Assembly (NCBI GenBank): GCA_963965975.1
Contig: OZ014411.1
Span: 2,775,001-2,839,000 of the forward strand
Source of the DNA: Xestospongia bergquistia
Lineage: Eukaryota; Porifera; Demospongiae; Haplosclerida; Petrosiidae
Direction: 5' to 3'
DNA: 64,000 nucleotides
Of this stretch, positions 35,650 to 48,764 are shown piece by piece. The number at the start of each line of letters is the position of its first letter. The stretch's first letter is position 1. Under the pieces are notes generated by a model. The model made no database searches, was not told the origin of the DNA, and worked only from the letters and a program-made list of their open reading frames with translations. The translations under genes and the position numbers were made by a program.

Positions 35650-35689
35650 TTGTTTACAATAAAATAGGTACCGTTTTTTCTTAAGTATT

Positions 35690-35765
35690 GCTACTTTTCA
35701 AATTGTAAGGCGTTACTAAGTGGGCGCAGTTCTGGGAGTCACATTGACTCACGACACCACCTCTC
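35690..35765 (-). promoter_or_regulatory. Conserved promoter palindrome, copy B
   Basis: On the minus strand: GAGGTGGTGTCGTGAGTCAA then TGTGACTCCC, the AP-1-like inverted pair, followed by CGCCCACTTAGTAACGCC and the ACAATTTGAAAAGTAGCAA word. The position, about 85-110 bases before the start codon, equals that in C, D and E. Confidence 0.55.
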
Positions 35766-38413
35766 GTCGTTATGAATAATGTTAATAAAATTAACACTTC
35801 TACTGCGTTGTTTCACTTTAATTAGTATTTAAAACACAGTAGTATATTAGGGAATGACCACCAACTTAGTGTCATAACTTTGGCTAGAAATTAGCTTAAT
35901 AGAAATGATTACACAACTCAAGTGTGTTAAGCCATAAATCTCAAATATAGTGAATATTGTTATATGAATTCAATCATGACCAGACTATTGAGTAAGGACA
36001 ATTTTCTACAAATGCAACCTTTAATGGAATGTTCTGGGATGTGATAGATGCAGACTGTCTCCATCATATTTCATCCTACACTTGTGTAACTTGAAGCTAT
36101 ATTTTGAAGGTAACAATTAGAGCTAAAAATATACAAAAGTTTCACAGACTTCTTTAAAGGCTAGTCAAATATTACTGAAATTTTATAATAATTTAAAAAA
36201 TTGAGGCTTCGAGTGGCAATATCAATTCAGGCATATAAATTAAATAAAGCACGGTCAAACAAACTATCTCTAATACATCATTTGTAAAATACCAATTCAA
36301 GCAATTAGAAACAAAGAAAGTAGACTTTATTAAGTCAGGAACGTAATGTTATGGAAAATAGCTAAGAAAAGATGGAATGGTAGATTTGAAAATAGTCTAC
36401 TATTAATTAATCTAGCAGGTATATACCTCATGCCAGATGACATGGAGTCAACATGTTTAAACAAGCAACCCAACTAGACAACCTATGTGATGTAATTAAA
36501 GTGTCATGCTTTATTTAATAGAGAGAGTGAATCTATTGCATGTAGATATTGATTATAATGATCATTGCCATGTATCCGTTTGTGCTTTTTAAGATTCATG
36601 TAACAAATTTTGTTTGGTCACATGATCACTATTTTAAAAAATAAAACATAATCCAAACACCTGCTACTATCATAATCACAGGGAGTTATAGTAACCTGCA
36701 GGTGGCCACTGCCATCACATCCTCCTTGATTTTTAGGAATAAATTTTATTAGGGTTTAGTGTGTAGTTGATTCAAGTCTGCCATTCCTTTTTAGACTATA
36801 GAAGTAAGAGTACTACTCTTTGGTGTAAATGAACACTGTGATCTAGGATATTCTTACTGCAAATGAAGTGTAGCATGAATATATATTAGTGTTCAGAATA
36901 TTAGTGGTAGTATATGGATACATAGTAAGTCATAAAATGGAATTGAGGTGATACATAATTAGTATGGAGTCTATAGCTGAACTTGATATAAAGGGGTTAA
37001 TTTATTGTACGATTATTATCATGGATGTTATTCACAAGACTGGTAAAGAACATCAATGACATAAGTTACTGATAATTGAGAAAGGTTTAATATAAGTACA
37101 TTCCTGTCTCTCTTAAATTAGATGTGGTAAATCACCTAGTACTTCATGATTTGGGTAGTGCCAAAACATAGGTAACTGAAAATTGATTATTCATTATCAA
37201 GATGGCGAGTTTTGCACTTTTAGATACTGTTGTTGTGATTTTTGATTCTATGAATAATGTAACAATCTGCTGACAAGTTCAAGAACGAAAATGATCAATA
37301 GTTATGGATGCATTTCTTTGTATGATTTGTATGACATATAATAATAATAGTGAATAAAGTAAGCAAGCTTTATAGCTTTAAAATGTCAAATATTTTTGTA
37401 GAAATAAATCCATCCGTATAATTGTAGTAATTGACTTCATCTTTAATTTTCAAAAATTTCAGCCCTCTAGGTTTTTTAATATTATTATTTGATGTCTCCA
37501 ACCATTGCAGATATTAAGGAATACATTTACATTTCTGCAAAGTAATAGGGTTTAAAAAATTTTTTGAAGCATGATCAATTATTAGAAGAAGTATCTTCAC
37601 ATGATTGCATCATAAAAAAGCTGAAAAAAATTTCAGATATTTCTATCTTAATCAAACACTAAGACATTGCAAAAATAGAACTTATAAGAACAATGTGGTT
37701 TGACTGTGTCCAATGAAAAACTTGTCCTGTTCCTATGTACATGATCTGTGGAGAATGGTAGTAATATACTTGTATTTGGATTGATGTTAGTCAAGCACAG
37801 ATTGACCTTGCTCTATAATTGCAACATGACAAATCAATATCAAATGTTGAGTTTAAAATAGCTAATGCACATCAAGTTCCTGTTAATGATGAATCTGTAT
37901 GAATAGTAACATGTGGAGAAGCTTGGCATTGGATTGATTCATACCAATAAATTATATAGTGAGTAATTTAGGAGAGATGTTGTAAACAATCAATGTAAGC
38001 TACAATAAGTAGTTAAAAGTAATGATTGATTTTTAAAGTGTAATTTTATATATATAAATATAAATATAAATATATATATATATAACCACAAGTAATTATT
38101 GTCAAGAGAGGCCTGATCAATGTTTCAACATCACCCTTAAAGACCTAATGATACAAAATTAGTGATTCATAATAGATTTTCATGGATAGACATAACTCAA
38201 CCGGTAATTAGAATCAGAAAGATTAAAGCCTATGACATTAATATTTTTAGTATAAAATAACACCAATTAAATGTTTATGGTTTAGAGTTCGTAATTAATG
38301 AACATAATTTCTAAAGGTAAAACCTAGGTTTTGTATTTAATTTCTAAGTTTGTCTAATCATAAAAATCTGTAGTTGTACTTGGACAATTAGATATTAACT
38401 AGCAATCACTATT
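35766..38413. other. Upstream flank of unit B; gene-free apart from a relic
   Basis: It matches 46,563-48,412 in unit C nearly throughout, with B carrying about 150 extra bases near 35,930-36,085. No gene is seen except a methyltransferase relic at the far end. At 37,202 a 24-codon frame starts with AAGATGGCG and is kept in C (47,836). An AT microsatellite lies at 38,047-38,083. Confidence 0.65.
37778..37942 (+). pseudogene. Methyltransferase gene fragment inserted at the end of unit B
   Basis: About 160 bases match 4544-4702 of the methyltransferase gene (GATGTTAGTCAAGCACAGAT onward to the GAAGCTTGGCATTGG word). Two in-frame stops show it is dead. Unit C ends its match to B exactly where this fragment begins (48,413), so the fragment marks a duplication or insertion junction. 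Confidence 0.85.
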
Positions 38414-38414
38414 G

Positions 38415-39311
38415 GATAAATTATTAGAGAAAAGTAATACTAATACCTTGTTTAGTGTACGTGATTAAACTGTATAATCAGATTGTTTGAATTTACATCA
38501 CATTTTTGTTAATAGTTAATTTTGACTCTAAGGAGAGAAAACAACAATAAAAAAGCAATCTTTGAGATAACTGTGACTAAGTAGTAAACATTTAGGTGAC
38601 ATTATGAGTTATGCCTAAAAATAGAGCAATTAAAAATCATTTTTCAATTCAATTAAAAAGCAAATAGTGTGGATCATGGAATTGTTTTTCCTAAAGTCTT
38701 GACTGACATTTTAAAGTGTCTCTGACAATTTGAAGGAGTGTTATTACACTAGCTAGTATATTTGATAGGCAGTACATACTTGTTCTACAGGAAGTGCATG
38801 TTTAACTCTGTATTAAGGTGATCCCCACCACCTAAAACTCCTTAAAGTATGACTTCCGGTCAAACGTATGGCTCTACCTATTTGTCAATTGAAACTTTGG
38901 TTGCGGTCTATCAGGAAGTCATAGTTTGTTACTCATAGATAGTGTTTAGATAAAAAGGTGTGGGATCAGTTTATTAAATGTACACAACCAAGTACGTACT
39001 TGATCCTGCCAAGATCAAGAGGTACTACCTTTGAACATTTTCCTGTTAGTGTAGATGTCAGATTTCAAGTTATTATTCAATTTTGAGAGTTAACTTCAGT
39101 TGTAATTTGTATAAAGTATTGTTATCTTTGAAACATTTCTTTTGTTATTTTGAAGCATCGCGCACGTCCGTTGTAGTTAATAATCAAGATAAATTTCACG
39201 TGAATGAGTATGCGTGTTGAGTATGTATGTTAGACTGTCGCGCTAAATTCCGAGACTGTTCTCTTCGATATATCGTTTGGCATTTTAAGCTCAGGCTAAC
39301 CCAAGAGACTA
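38415..39311. other. Intergenic, upstream region of the four-span protein gene
   Basis: No coding signal. The last 150 bases before the ATG at 39,312 have several CpG sites (CATCGCGCACGTCCG, TGTCGCGC), unlike the AT-rich surroundings, and may be the promoter. Confidence 0.45.
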
Positions 39312-40552
39312 ATGGAGTGCAAACAGGAAAAAACTAGAATGACCGTCGCTATTTTACAAGTTGGATTAATTATATCATATAGTTTTGCCTTTGCGCTCGT
39401 CATTATTGTGATTGGTCTCTTTGGTAAAGCACAAGATGGCAGAAGTGATTTGCTATTTCTTTCAAACTGCCCCCTCTTTTTTGCACAAGATAATGTAAAT
39501 CCTACGATAGCAAACTGTAACTATGTGTTTGTTGGAGAAGCATTAACCTCTGAGGGACTATTTGTATTGATCATTCTTGGGACATTGAAGTTGGTACTTG
39601 GATTAATGAAGTAAGTATAGTGAAATCTTTAAGAGCAATAAAAATTTAGAATTTGAATTTTAATTAATTGATAGTCTTATTTGGTAAAATGCATATTTTT
39701 ATACACACTGAGTTTATATTCAAATTGTATATAATAGTTACACCTGCACATTCAGGTATATGTAGTAATGTTATGATATAAATTTAAGACTTAGGAATGT
39801 GCTTAAAATAATTATAATTTTTGTTATTTTAATGTTTTAATTTTTTTAGAAATGTTGCATTTCTTATAGCAGATATCATATGGCTAGTGCTAACTAGTGT
39901 ATTTGCAGTCACAGCTATGATTGTTTTATGTGCTGGATGGGGTACTACTTGTAACAATATCAATGAGTGAGTAAATCATTAAGTTGTCCACTTTTTTATT
40001 TATAAAATTTGCTAAAAAAGAAAACAAAAAAAGTTAACAGTTACATCTTACTAACAATAGCCATGATAAAATGTGACAGAGATTATAATTCCAAGGTGTG
40101 ATGTAGTGCATGTTCTTCACTACCACTGCCTAATTTTAGAGTGTTTTGAAACTTCCTATAGATAGAAATTGTTGATGCTTCCTAACTATATATATATATA
40201 TATATTATATATATATAATGTTTGAGCAAGTTTATAAAGTCCATTTCAATTCATCATTACAATATATTATTACTGCATTAGTATTATGTTATTATTATTC
40301 TTGGTTGATGTCTGTCTTTACTATATATTAGTTTAACTGATGAATCAGGTTTTTCCTGTAGTGACTTAAAGTACTACAATGAAATAACAGCAGCAGCTGT
40401 AAGTACACTATAACTGACTGAACATCTTTGTACACTGCATTCACATGCCATTTAATTTCTTTCTATAGGTTTTTAGTGGTCTAGTCAGCATTTCTATTGC
40501 ACTAAGCATTGTCATGTATGTTGTGACTGCAGTGATGAGTTTCATCAAGTAA
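39312..40552 (+). CDS. Four-span membrane protein, TMEM179-like, four exons, 188 residues
   Basis: Exons 39,312-39,610, 39,850-39,966, 40,332-40,398 and 40,469-40,552 join in frame (567 bases) at GT-AG introns. Four hydrophobic spans lie at about 13-37 (LQVGLIISYSFAFALVIIVI), 80-98, 105-130 (DIIWLVLTSVFAVTAMIVLC) and 160-187. The first outside loop has CPLFF and CNYVF cysteines, and the second has GWGTTCNN and SGFSCSDLKYY. This layout, with cysteines in both loops and the FxGLVSISIALSIV end, resembles the TMEM179 family; that assignment is by eye. The stop follows TM4 at once, leaving almost no C-terminal tail, and the final AAGTAAAT could instead be a splice donor to a further exon. The frame is unbroken. 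Function unknown. Confidence 0.7.
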
Positions 40553-42253
40553 ATTCTTTTAAAAATACAGAACTGAAGGAAGTTTTTTATTATGAAATCC
40601 TTAATTAATATGATATTTTTTTGTTGTTAATAGTGTTTAATTGTAGTGAGTACATTAATTTGATTAATAAGCAATTTATTGATTTTTCTTATATTAAACA
40701 CTATACATTACCATCAGCAAATGAATAGTAAAAATTTCATTCTTGTGATAGACTGAAACTATTAATGACATGGTGAATTGTTAGATAACTACATGTATAA
40801 TAACCTATTTCGAGCTACATATAAAATTAAATTTAAAATATTTTATTTTTAGTAATTAAATATTATTTCCCTCTATCTTATTGGTAAGACTATATATGAA
40901 AGCATTGTAGAGTTGTTGTCTTTTGGACTTTTTATCTTGTCAATATCTCCTTTAATCTTTGTTGAATATGTTATGCACAGTTATAGTTAAAAGACAGTGC
41001 CATAATAATTCTTAGCTAAGTGATATATAAAATATTTGTACCTTCACTTCTGGCTAGAAAATCTAATAAATGAAATAGAATATGTCACAGAGGACACAGC
41101 ACCAGTAATAGTCACTGTTATTAAGAAGCATATATATTTTCTTCTCTAGGCAATAGTGAAAGAAACATTACAAAAAATGTATGTATAACTGCATGTCATC
41201 AATAGCTCCCATTGAGTTTTTTTTTAAAGTTGAATATATTCACGTCATTAATTCACAACAGGACAAGCTTTTGTGGACAGTAGACTGTTTAAAACTCAAG
41301 AATTTCCGGAGATTAGTTTTGTCAGTGGATCCACTGATAAAACTAATAGGTAAATTAACATTGTATGTTAATATATAATTATATATGTATATATTATCCA
41401 TGTTTGATGAAGTATTGTAGTCAGGTCACTTGGTCAGCACTAATAGTGTTGTGGACATCCTTTAGGAAAACCCCATTTGGTACTGTGAAGATGCACTAAT
41501 CCAATTCATGATGAAAGTCAAGCATCAGTTGTCTGTCATTGTTGCCTTAATTGGTATCATTTTTCATGCTTGGATATGAAGAACCCATCAAATCTAAGTT
41601 ATGGTTTTGCAAGAAGTGCTATGATTAATTACTTGACTTGTATAAACTCAACTCTTAATGATGAGTGTTGTTTTTATGATAATGATAATAATGAGACTTA
41701 AAAGGAACAAAGTTAAAAATAATTCTTTACTTTCTTTCATGCTTTAATAATTATTATTAACTGCAGATACAGGAAGGGTTAAAAAATCTTTCTGTGCATG
41801 CGCAGACAGACTTCCGGATTAATACCTAACTATTGCATCCGGCAACTGCCATAATTTAAAATACTGATAAAACAAATGCTATATATCATCATATGGTGAA
41901 AGAAATATTATAGTGAATTGTTTATAAATATAAATAACCAATTTTGTTCAATAAAAACATTTTACATAAACAATGTTCACAATGTAAAATGATGCAAACT
42001 TGCTTTACTCAGCTTTAGATAACATCATTCTTATCTAATCTCATTACCAACATTGGATGGGCACTCATCAGAGCTCTGATTACCTTTTTTTGACGTAGTC
42101 AGAGACACGAGGCATGTAATGTTTTAAATATTTGAATTATATGTATCTTATCAACATCAAAGGAGCATATTCATAAGTTGTTTAAATATAAATAAAGTCA
42201 GGTTCAAAGGTATAAAAAACGTATAGTAACAACAAAAAGGTAGTATTATTGGG
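40553..42253. other. Intergenic, with 3' flank of the second receptor gene
   Basis: No firm gene. The frame at 41,181-41,378 has no recognised homologue. A fragment near 41,090-41,180 resembles receptor 5' sequence (GAGGACACAGCACCAGTAAT) and may be a receptor relic. 41,870-42,250 matches the 3' flank of the first receptor (12,540-12,920). Confidence 0.5.
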
Positions 42254-43303
42254 TCAATCATTTTCATTTACAGACTCTATTGGCATAAGATATTCACTAA
42301 CAGCATTTGTAGAAGCAACAGTAGATGAAGTATAAACTACTGTATGGCATTCTATGTCCATTTGAATGTGTGTAGGTTGGGTTGATGTTTGATGACGTAA
42401 CTTGTGTCGAAAACATACATGTACTAAAAGTGCCAAAGCTGAAAATGATCCCCATGATGCCTCAGATAGAGCATGAATTAACAGCAAGTTGAAACTACCA
42501 TGTGGTGATATAGCTCCATAGATACGATCAATCAAAGGAAAAACAGCTAATACAAAGAATATAATTGGATATGCCAGTAATGGTAAGATCTCTTTTAATG
42601 CTGTTTTATTACGACTTTCTTGTACCAATAATGGTTCTAATTCATTACTTCGGCTGACATAAGCTCTTTTAACTAAAACAAAAAGTATTATTATTACTAC
42701 AATTAAACAGAGAGTAAGAGAAATGAATAGTGGGCCATACCAAAGTGAAAACTGTTCTATGATTCCAATCATGTCCTTTTGACTAGGACAATCATTGTTC
42801 CAATCTCTAATCCAACACCATGGTCCTGCCAAGTCATAAAAATCATGAACAAATGGAATCCAATCAACAAGTAATGGAAAGAAGATTGACACAAGTATGT
42901 ATGCTATTTCAAAGCTTTGAAGGTTTTTTAAACACACAGCCAGACTGAAAAGGTGAAACATAAGGCACAACGTGAAGAGAAGTTTCACACCCATTGCATA
43001 CTGTACAAGAAAAGCTGTAGTACGACAGGCAATGATGTAATATTTGTTGTCTGAAGTATAGTTAATCATCATCAGAACTATAACTTCTGACAAACTAAAG
43101 AAGAGAGAAGAGAAAACTTGGTAAAGTGCTAACCGATACACAAAATACTTGTACATTTTTAAATAAAGGACCAATAATATTGCAATTGAACACATCACAG
43201 CAGACACAGCTCCAGAAGATGCCATTGCCACCAACAGGTCATTCCTCTGTCTGATAGTAAAGGAAACATTACAGTCACTTGAACTGTTATAAAGAGGATC
43301 CAT
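42254..43303 (-). CDS. Seven-span receptor (GPCR-like), second copy, 349 residues
   Basis: Nearly identical to the protein at 12,924-13,973, with about fifteen substitutions spread over the TM segments and tail (for example RSNELEPLL for QSNESELLL after TM5). All seven spans, the AGPWCWIRDWNNDC loop, Cys93 and the Ser/Thr-rich tail are kept. An upstream in-frame ATG (43,342) would add 13 residues, but MDPLYN at 43,303 is the start conserved in both genes. Substitutions look mostly conservative, which suggests both copies are under constraint or very young. Ligand and G-protein partner are not known. Confidence 0.85.
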   Translation of the reverse strand: MDPLYNSSSDCNVSFTIRQRNDLLVAMASSGAVSAVMCSIAILLVLYLKMYKYFVYRLALYQVFSSLFFSLSEVIVLMMINYTSDNKYYIIACRTTAFLVQYAMGVKLLFTLCLMFHLFSLAVCLKNLQSFEIAYILVSIFFPLLVDWIPFVHDFYDLAGPWCWIRDWNNDCPSQKDMIGIIEQFSLWYGPLFISLTLCLIVVIIILFVLVKRAYVSRSNELEPLLVQESRNKTALKEILPLLAYPIIFFVLAVFPLIDRIYGAISPHGSFNLLLIHALSEASWGSFSALALLVHVCFRHKLRHQTSTQPTHIQMDIECHTVVYTSSTVASTNAVSEYLMPIESVNEND

Positions 43304-44639
43304 TCTATTTTTAATTTTACTGACAATAAATAACACTGGCACTTACAAATAGGATACAAGTCAAGGCGCACGTGAGTTAGAGTTTAACCACAACTAATTA
43401 CTGTGGTGAATTTGAATTCCTTTAATACAAAAGGACAAGACATAATAACGTATATATAATTGCGTGCTAGTTCAAGCAAACGTACAAAGTTAGAGCATCA
43501 CTTAAATTGCATAAAGTACGCATGCCTTAAATTAACTACTGTAACCGTAATTATCAGTTATAGTTATATTAGTTATAGTATACATTTACTAGCAAACACT
43601 GACACTGTCTCTCGTAAATTGAGACTCCAAGATATATACAATTATCTTTTGTGAAATGATTACGCTAAACCTTGTTGCTAACAAGCCACAATTTTGAGTA
43701 ATATTACTTCTTAATGATATGTATATCACCTAAAAAAAGTAAGTTTTGAATTATAGGTGCTACTCATTGTCATTGCCAACAGTTTCTATAACTTATTCTA
43801 GCTATTAGTCCAGTATGCTACATGCATTAACTAGTATTTAACACACGATACATCATATATACTGTGGCATACAGTCATCATTGAGACTTCTCAATTCTAA
43901 ATTAATTTGTAATATCTTTCTTATGAGGTAAGTAGAGGTTACAAGAACCGTAGTATAAAATGGTGAACAACAGTCACAGAGATTAAGTGGAAATAAAAAA
44001 CATGTACTTTTACAGTAGTGAATGAAGTAATGTCTGAAGCATACATCATCATCACTAGAGAAATATTGAGTTACTTTAATAAATCACAAATCTTATGAAA
44101 TTTAGCATATGTTTAGGCCATATAAGCAAAGTTTTTAATACTTCTGGAATAATTTAATACGAAGAATCTATCAGGGTTATGAAATTACCTGAACTAAAAC
44201 TGATGTCATTCAAATTAATTAGAATGTTATTTGTCAAATTGGAAGTTTATTGTATCTTAACAGAAGCTTTATCAAAAGTTTTACAAGGTTGGATATTCAC
44301 AAGCTAATGACAATGAGGGTGAGAGCAAGAAAATAACATAGTGTATTAACAAGCATAAAGATAATGACAAAGATACAGAGTTTTATAGTTAAATAATAGT
44401 AACAAAGATAGATAATTTAAATGTAAAAATTGAAAAGAAGATTTAACAATTTGAAACGTGTGAAGTATAACCACAAAAGCAAATTTTCTAGCTTGTTGGT
44501 TCTTAATGGATAACAGACCAACAAATACATGAATTTGTAGGAATGTTGCTACTTTCCTGAGGTATGTGTTGAATTTTCATGTCCTTTCTTGTATGGCAAT
44601 TGTTCTTCTTGTGTTAATGAAGCTGATGGACAAACATGA
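43304..44639. other. Receptor promoter and spacer of unit C
   Basis: 43,304-43,680 matches the first receptor's upstream region. 43,700-44,639 matches unit B. The frame at 43,460-43,654 is not conserved in the paralogue and is rejected. Confidence 0.6.
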
Positions 44640-46446
44640 TTAGTTGTATTTGATATGTGCACCACATTTGATTGCAAACCTTCTTTTGTATTTATAGTGT
44701 GGGAATTTTTCTTTAGTAGGTAATAGTTTTAGCTCTTCTTCCAATTCAATCATTCCTTTTAACTTTGGTGGTAATTCAGGAGGGTTTATTAATGTTGCTG
44801 AGCTTTCACTAGTAATGGTTGGATAACTATAAAAATAAATGAAAAACAATAATCAGCTGGAGGTGTTTCTTTGTAAGATAGTTAAATTGTGTTTTCCTAT
44901 TCAGTCACCTTTCTCCTAAGGATGTATGCAATTGAGTCTCTTTATGTTCAAATTTTTTGGGAGAACCAATAGCTGTTGGATTTGTCACACAAGTGGTATT
45001 TAAAGATGTAGCTACATTTTTTGTTTTAATAATAGGATGACAACTAATTCTTTCCAACAATAGTTGGTTGGGTACAGACTGTGACATCGTCAGATATTTT
45101 AGCTGTAGAAAAGGAGGGCACTGTAATGTACTACAATCATGTAATTGAGATTCTGCTACTTTCTTCAGGTCTAATTTATGAGAATTCATGGAATCAATTA
45201 CTAAAGAATTGTTCTTACATAAAGAACGTTGTTCATTAATTGGTTTAGTTCTTTGTAATGAAGAAATATAATTGGTGGATTGGTGACTTGTCATTTTGTC
45301 TAATTGAGGAGGCCTGATCACAGATGTGTCATTGTCACTTGAGCTACTTTGTTCCTTGTTATGTTGCCTCAGCATTGTTAAAGCAGATGTGGTTACAAGT
45401 TTTAGACTAGATGGATGACTAACTGTCTCAGGTACTTGTTCTTTATTGGATAATATTGATTTCCTTATTAAGGAGTTGTTATATACTGTTTTATCAATTT
45501 CACCCAATAATTGTTGGTCTCTTGTTGATTCTTTCACTATTACTTGCTCAAATGTTACTGATGAAGGCCTGTGTAGAATGTAATTGGTTGCTTGGAGATC
45601 TGTCACCTCATCCATTTCTAATTGAGGAGGTCTGATCACAAATCTATCGTTATCACTTAAGCTACTTCGTTCTTTGAGTGGTTGATTTACCACAGACGAA
45701 GTAGAAGTATTCACAATTACTGGAACATGAATTGATGTCTCTTGTGCCTGATTAACTAAATAAGATGATAACTCATCTGAGGTAGTTTGTTTTTCATTTG
45801 GTTGGCATGTTTTTGGGTATGCAGAGCCATTTTCATTATCGTCTTCTTTAGTCTGTTCTTTTAAAGTAAAGGCAACATAAACGGCATAAGCTATTGATTT
45901 TCCTCCATCAGGTCCACCAGAAGTGAAGGTATCATTATGTAATCGTTGATCTCCTATATCTAATTTGTAATAATGAAGTAGCATTTGTTCTAATGCTAGA
46001 GCATATTGTTCTTGATGGACTTCTTGACGACATTGTTGTGGTACTGCATTTTTAGTTACAGCTGCCAGCACTACTAAACCATCTCTACCATACTCCATTT
46101 TTTTATGACAACCCCATCTTGAACTGATACCATTCTTCTTCCAAGTATATGGGTCCATTGGATCAAACTTCACAAACTTTTTTCTGTTATTTGGACGTCT
46201 TCGCTGCTTAATGAAAGTTTTCCCAATATAATACTTCTTTATTCTACGTTCAGTCTGGAGTTCTAAGTCTTGAAAAAGCTCATCAAGTTTGTGTCTTAAT
46301 TCTTCCTTTGCTTTATTTCTATCTTTACCTACTAAGTTCACTAAGCAACTGGCGTCACATACATAATTCTTAGATCCTCTATGTAGATCATCAAGAGTAC
46401 ATCCACCAAAAGTAGTCCTACTCACAGCTTCACTTCTTTCAGCCAT
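44640..46446 (-). CDS. GIY-YIG-like family protein, copy C, two exons, about 575 residues
   Basis: Exon 1 is 46,446-44,909 and exon 2 is 44,826-44,640. The protein is almost the same as copy B: only about fifteen residues differ, several of them in the low-complexity middle (for example VVNQPLKERSSLSDNDRF for VLNQPLEEQSSLNDNDRF). The domain residues Y73-I74-G75, Arg110, His114, Glu153 and Asn171 are all kept, as is the INPPELPPKLKGM tail. Both splice sites are intact. Keeping a 575-residue frame open in two copies argues that both are real genes, although their youth weakens the point. Confidence 0.75.
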
Positions 46447-46489
46447 TTGTTTACAATAAAATAGGTACCGTTTTTTCTTAAGTATTGCT

Positions 46490-46565
46490 ACTTTTCAAAT
46501 TGTAAAGCGTTACTAAGTGGGCGCAGTTCTTGGAGTCACAATGACTCACGACACCACCTCTCGTC
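46490..46565 (-). promoter_or_regulatory. Conserved promoter palindrome, copy C
   Basis: The same GTGAGTCATTGTGACTCC pair (minus strand) and CGCCCACTTAGTAACGC word as in copy B, at the same distance from the start. Here the palindrome centre is ATTG where B has AATG, so the GAGTCA and TGACTC halves are kept while the spacer drifts. Confidence 0.55.
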
Positions 46566-48764
46566 GTTATGAATAATGTTACTAAAATTAACACTTCTAC
46601 TGCGTTGTTTCACTTTAATTAGTATTTAAAACACAGTAGTAGTATATTAGGGAATGACCACCAACTTAGTGTCATAACTCTGGCTAGAAATTAGCTTAAT
46701 AGAAATGATTACACAATTCCATCCTACACTTGTGTAACTTGAATCTATATTTTGAAGGTAACAATTACAGCTAAAAATATACAAAAGTTTCACAGACTTC
46801 TTTAAAGGCTAGTCAAATATTACTGAAATTTTATAATAATTTAAAAAATTGAGGCTTCGAGTGGCAATATCAATTCAGGCATATAAATTAAATAAAGCAC
46901 GGTCAAACAAACTATCTCTAAAACATCATTTTTAAAATACTAATTCAAGCAATTAGAACAAAGAAAGTAGACTTTATTAAGTCAGGAACGTAATGTTATG
47001 GAAAATAGCTAAGAAAAGATGGAATGGTAGATTTAAAAATAGTCTATTATTAATTAATCTAGCAGGTACCTCATGCCAGATGACATGGAGTCAACATGTT
47101 TAAACAAGCAACCCAACTAGACAACCTATGTGATGTAATTAAAGTGTCATGCTTTATTTAATAGAGAGAGTGAATCTATTGCATGTAGATATTGATTATA
47201 ATGATCATTGCCATGTATCCGTTTGTGCTTTTTAAGATTCATGTAACAAATTTTGTTTGTTCACATGATCACTATTTTAAAAAATAAAACATAATCCAAA
47301 CCTGCTACTATCATAATCACAAGGAGTTGTAGTAACTTGCAGGTGGCCACTGCCATCATATCCTCCTTGATTTTTAGGAATAAATTTTATTAGAGTTTAG
47401 TGTGTAGTTGATTCAAGTCTGCCATTCCTTTTTAGACTATAGAAGTAAGAGTACTATTCTTTGGTGTAAATGAACACAAGGATATTCTTACTGCAAATGA
47501 AGTGTAGCATGAATATATATTAGTGTTCAGAATATTAGTGGTAGTATATGGATACATAATAAGTCATAAAATGGAATTGAGGTGATACCTAATTAGTATG
47601 GAGTCTATAGCTGAACTTGATGAAAAGGGGTTAATTTATTGTACGATTATTATCATGGAGGTTATTCACAAGACTGGTAAAGAACATCAATGACATAAGT
47701 TACTGATAATTGAGAAAGGTTTAATATAAGTACATTCCTGTCTCTCTTAAATTAGATGTGGTAAATCACCTAGTACTTCATGATTTGGGTAGTGCCAAAA
47801 CATAGGTAACTGAAAATCGATTATTCATTATCAAGATGGCGAGTTTTGCACTTTTAGATACTGTTGTTGTGATTTTTGATTCTATGAATAATGTAACAAT
47901 CTGCTGACAAGTTCAAGAACAAAAATGATCAATAGTTACGGATGCATTTCTTTGTATGATTTGTATGACATATAATAATAATAGTGAATAAAGTAAGCAA
48001 GCTTTATAGCTTTAAAATGTCAAATATTTTTGTAGAAATAAATCCATCCGTATAATTGTAGTAATTGACTTCATCTTTAATTTTCAAAAATTTCAGCCCT
48101 CTAGGTTCTTTAATATTATTATTTGACGTCTCCAACCATTGCAGATATTAAGGAATCAAATTACATTTCTGCAAAGTAGTAGGGTTTAAAAATTTTTTTA
48201 AAGCATGATCAATTATTAGAAGAAGTATCTTCACATGATTACATCATAAAAAAGCTGAAAAAAATTTCAGATATTTCTATCTTAATCAAACACTAAGACA
48301 TTGCAAAAATAGAACTTATAAGAACAATGTGGTTTGACTGTGTCCAATGAAAAACTTGTCCTGTTCCTATGTACATGATCTGTGGAGAATGGTAGTAATA
48401 TACTTGTATTTAAAATTGATGTTGCATGAAAGGAATCACAAATCATGACACATAAAATATGAAGGAAAGTAGTAAATGGTAAAAAATGGTCACCGACTGA
48501 AGTAGTGAAGTGTAATATTAAACAAAAGACAAAACATAATAGCAGTCATGTGACCATTGATTATTAAAAAATTAATCAATTGTTTACTATATAACAACTA
48601 TTTACCATAATACTTTAATGATCAGTTAATGTTAATATTAATATTATAGTTGTACTAATAAACTGTCATTTTATTGATTATTATATCATAACCAAATTAC
48701 TACTATGATACAAATATGATGATGAGTGTTCTGTTTGTTCTACTTTTAGATGAATGAACAATAC
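46566..48764. other. Upstream flank of unit C and junction
   Basis: It matches unit B to 48,412 and then changes to unrelated AT-rich sequence. No gene is seen. Kept features include the AAGATGGCG word at 47,833-47,841. Confidence 0.6.

Noticed and set aside
41181-41378. 65-residue plus-strand frame between the four-span gene and the second receptor
   Set aside because: No homologue in the corresponding flank of the first receptor and no recognisable domain.
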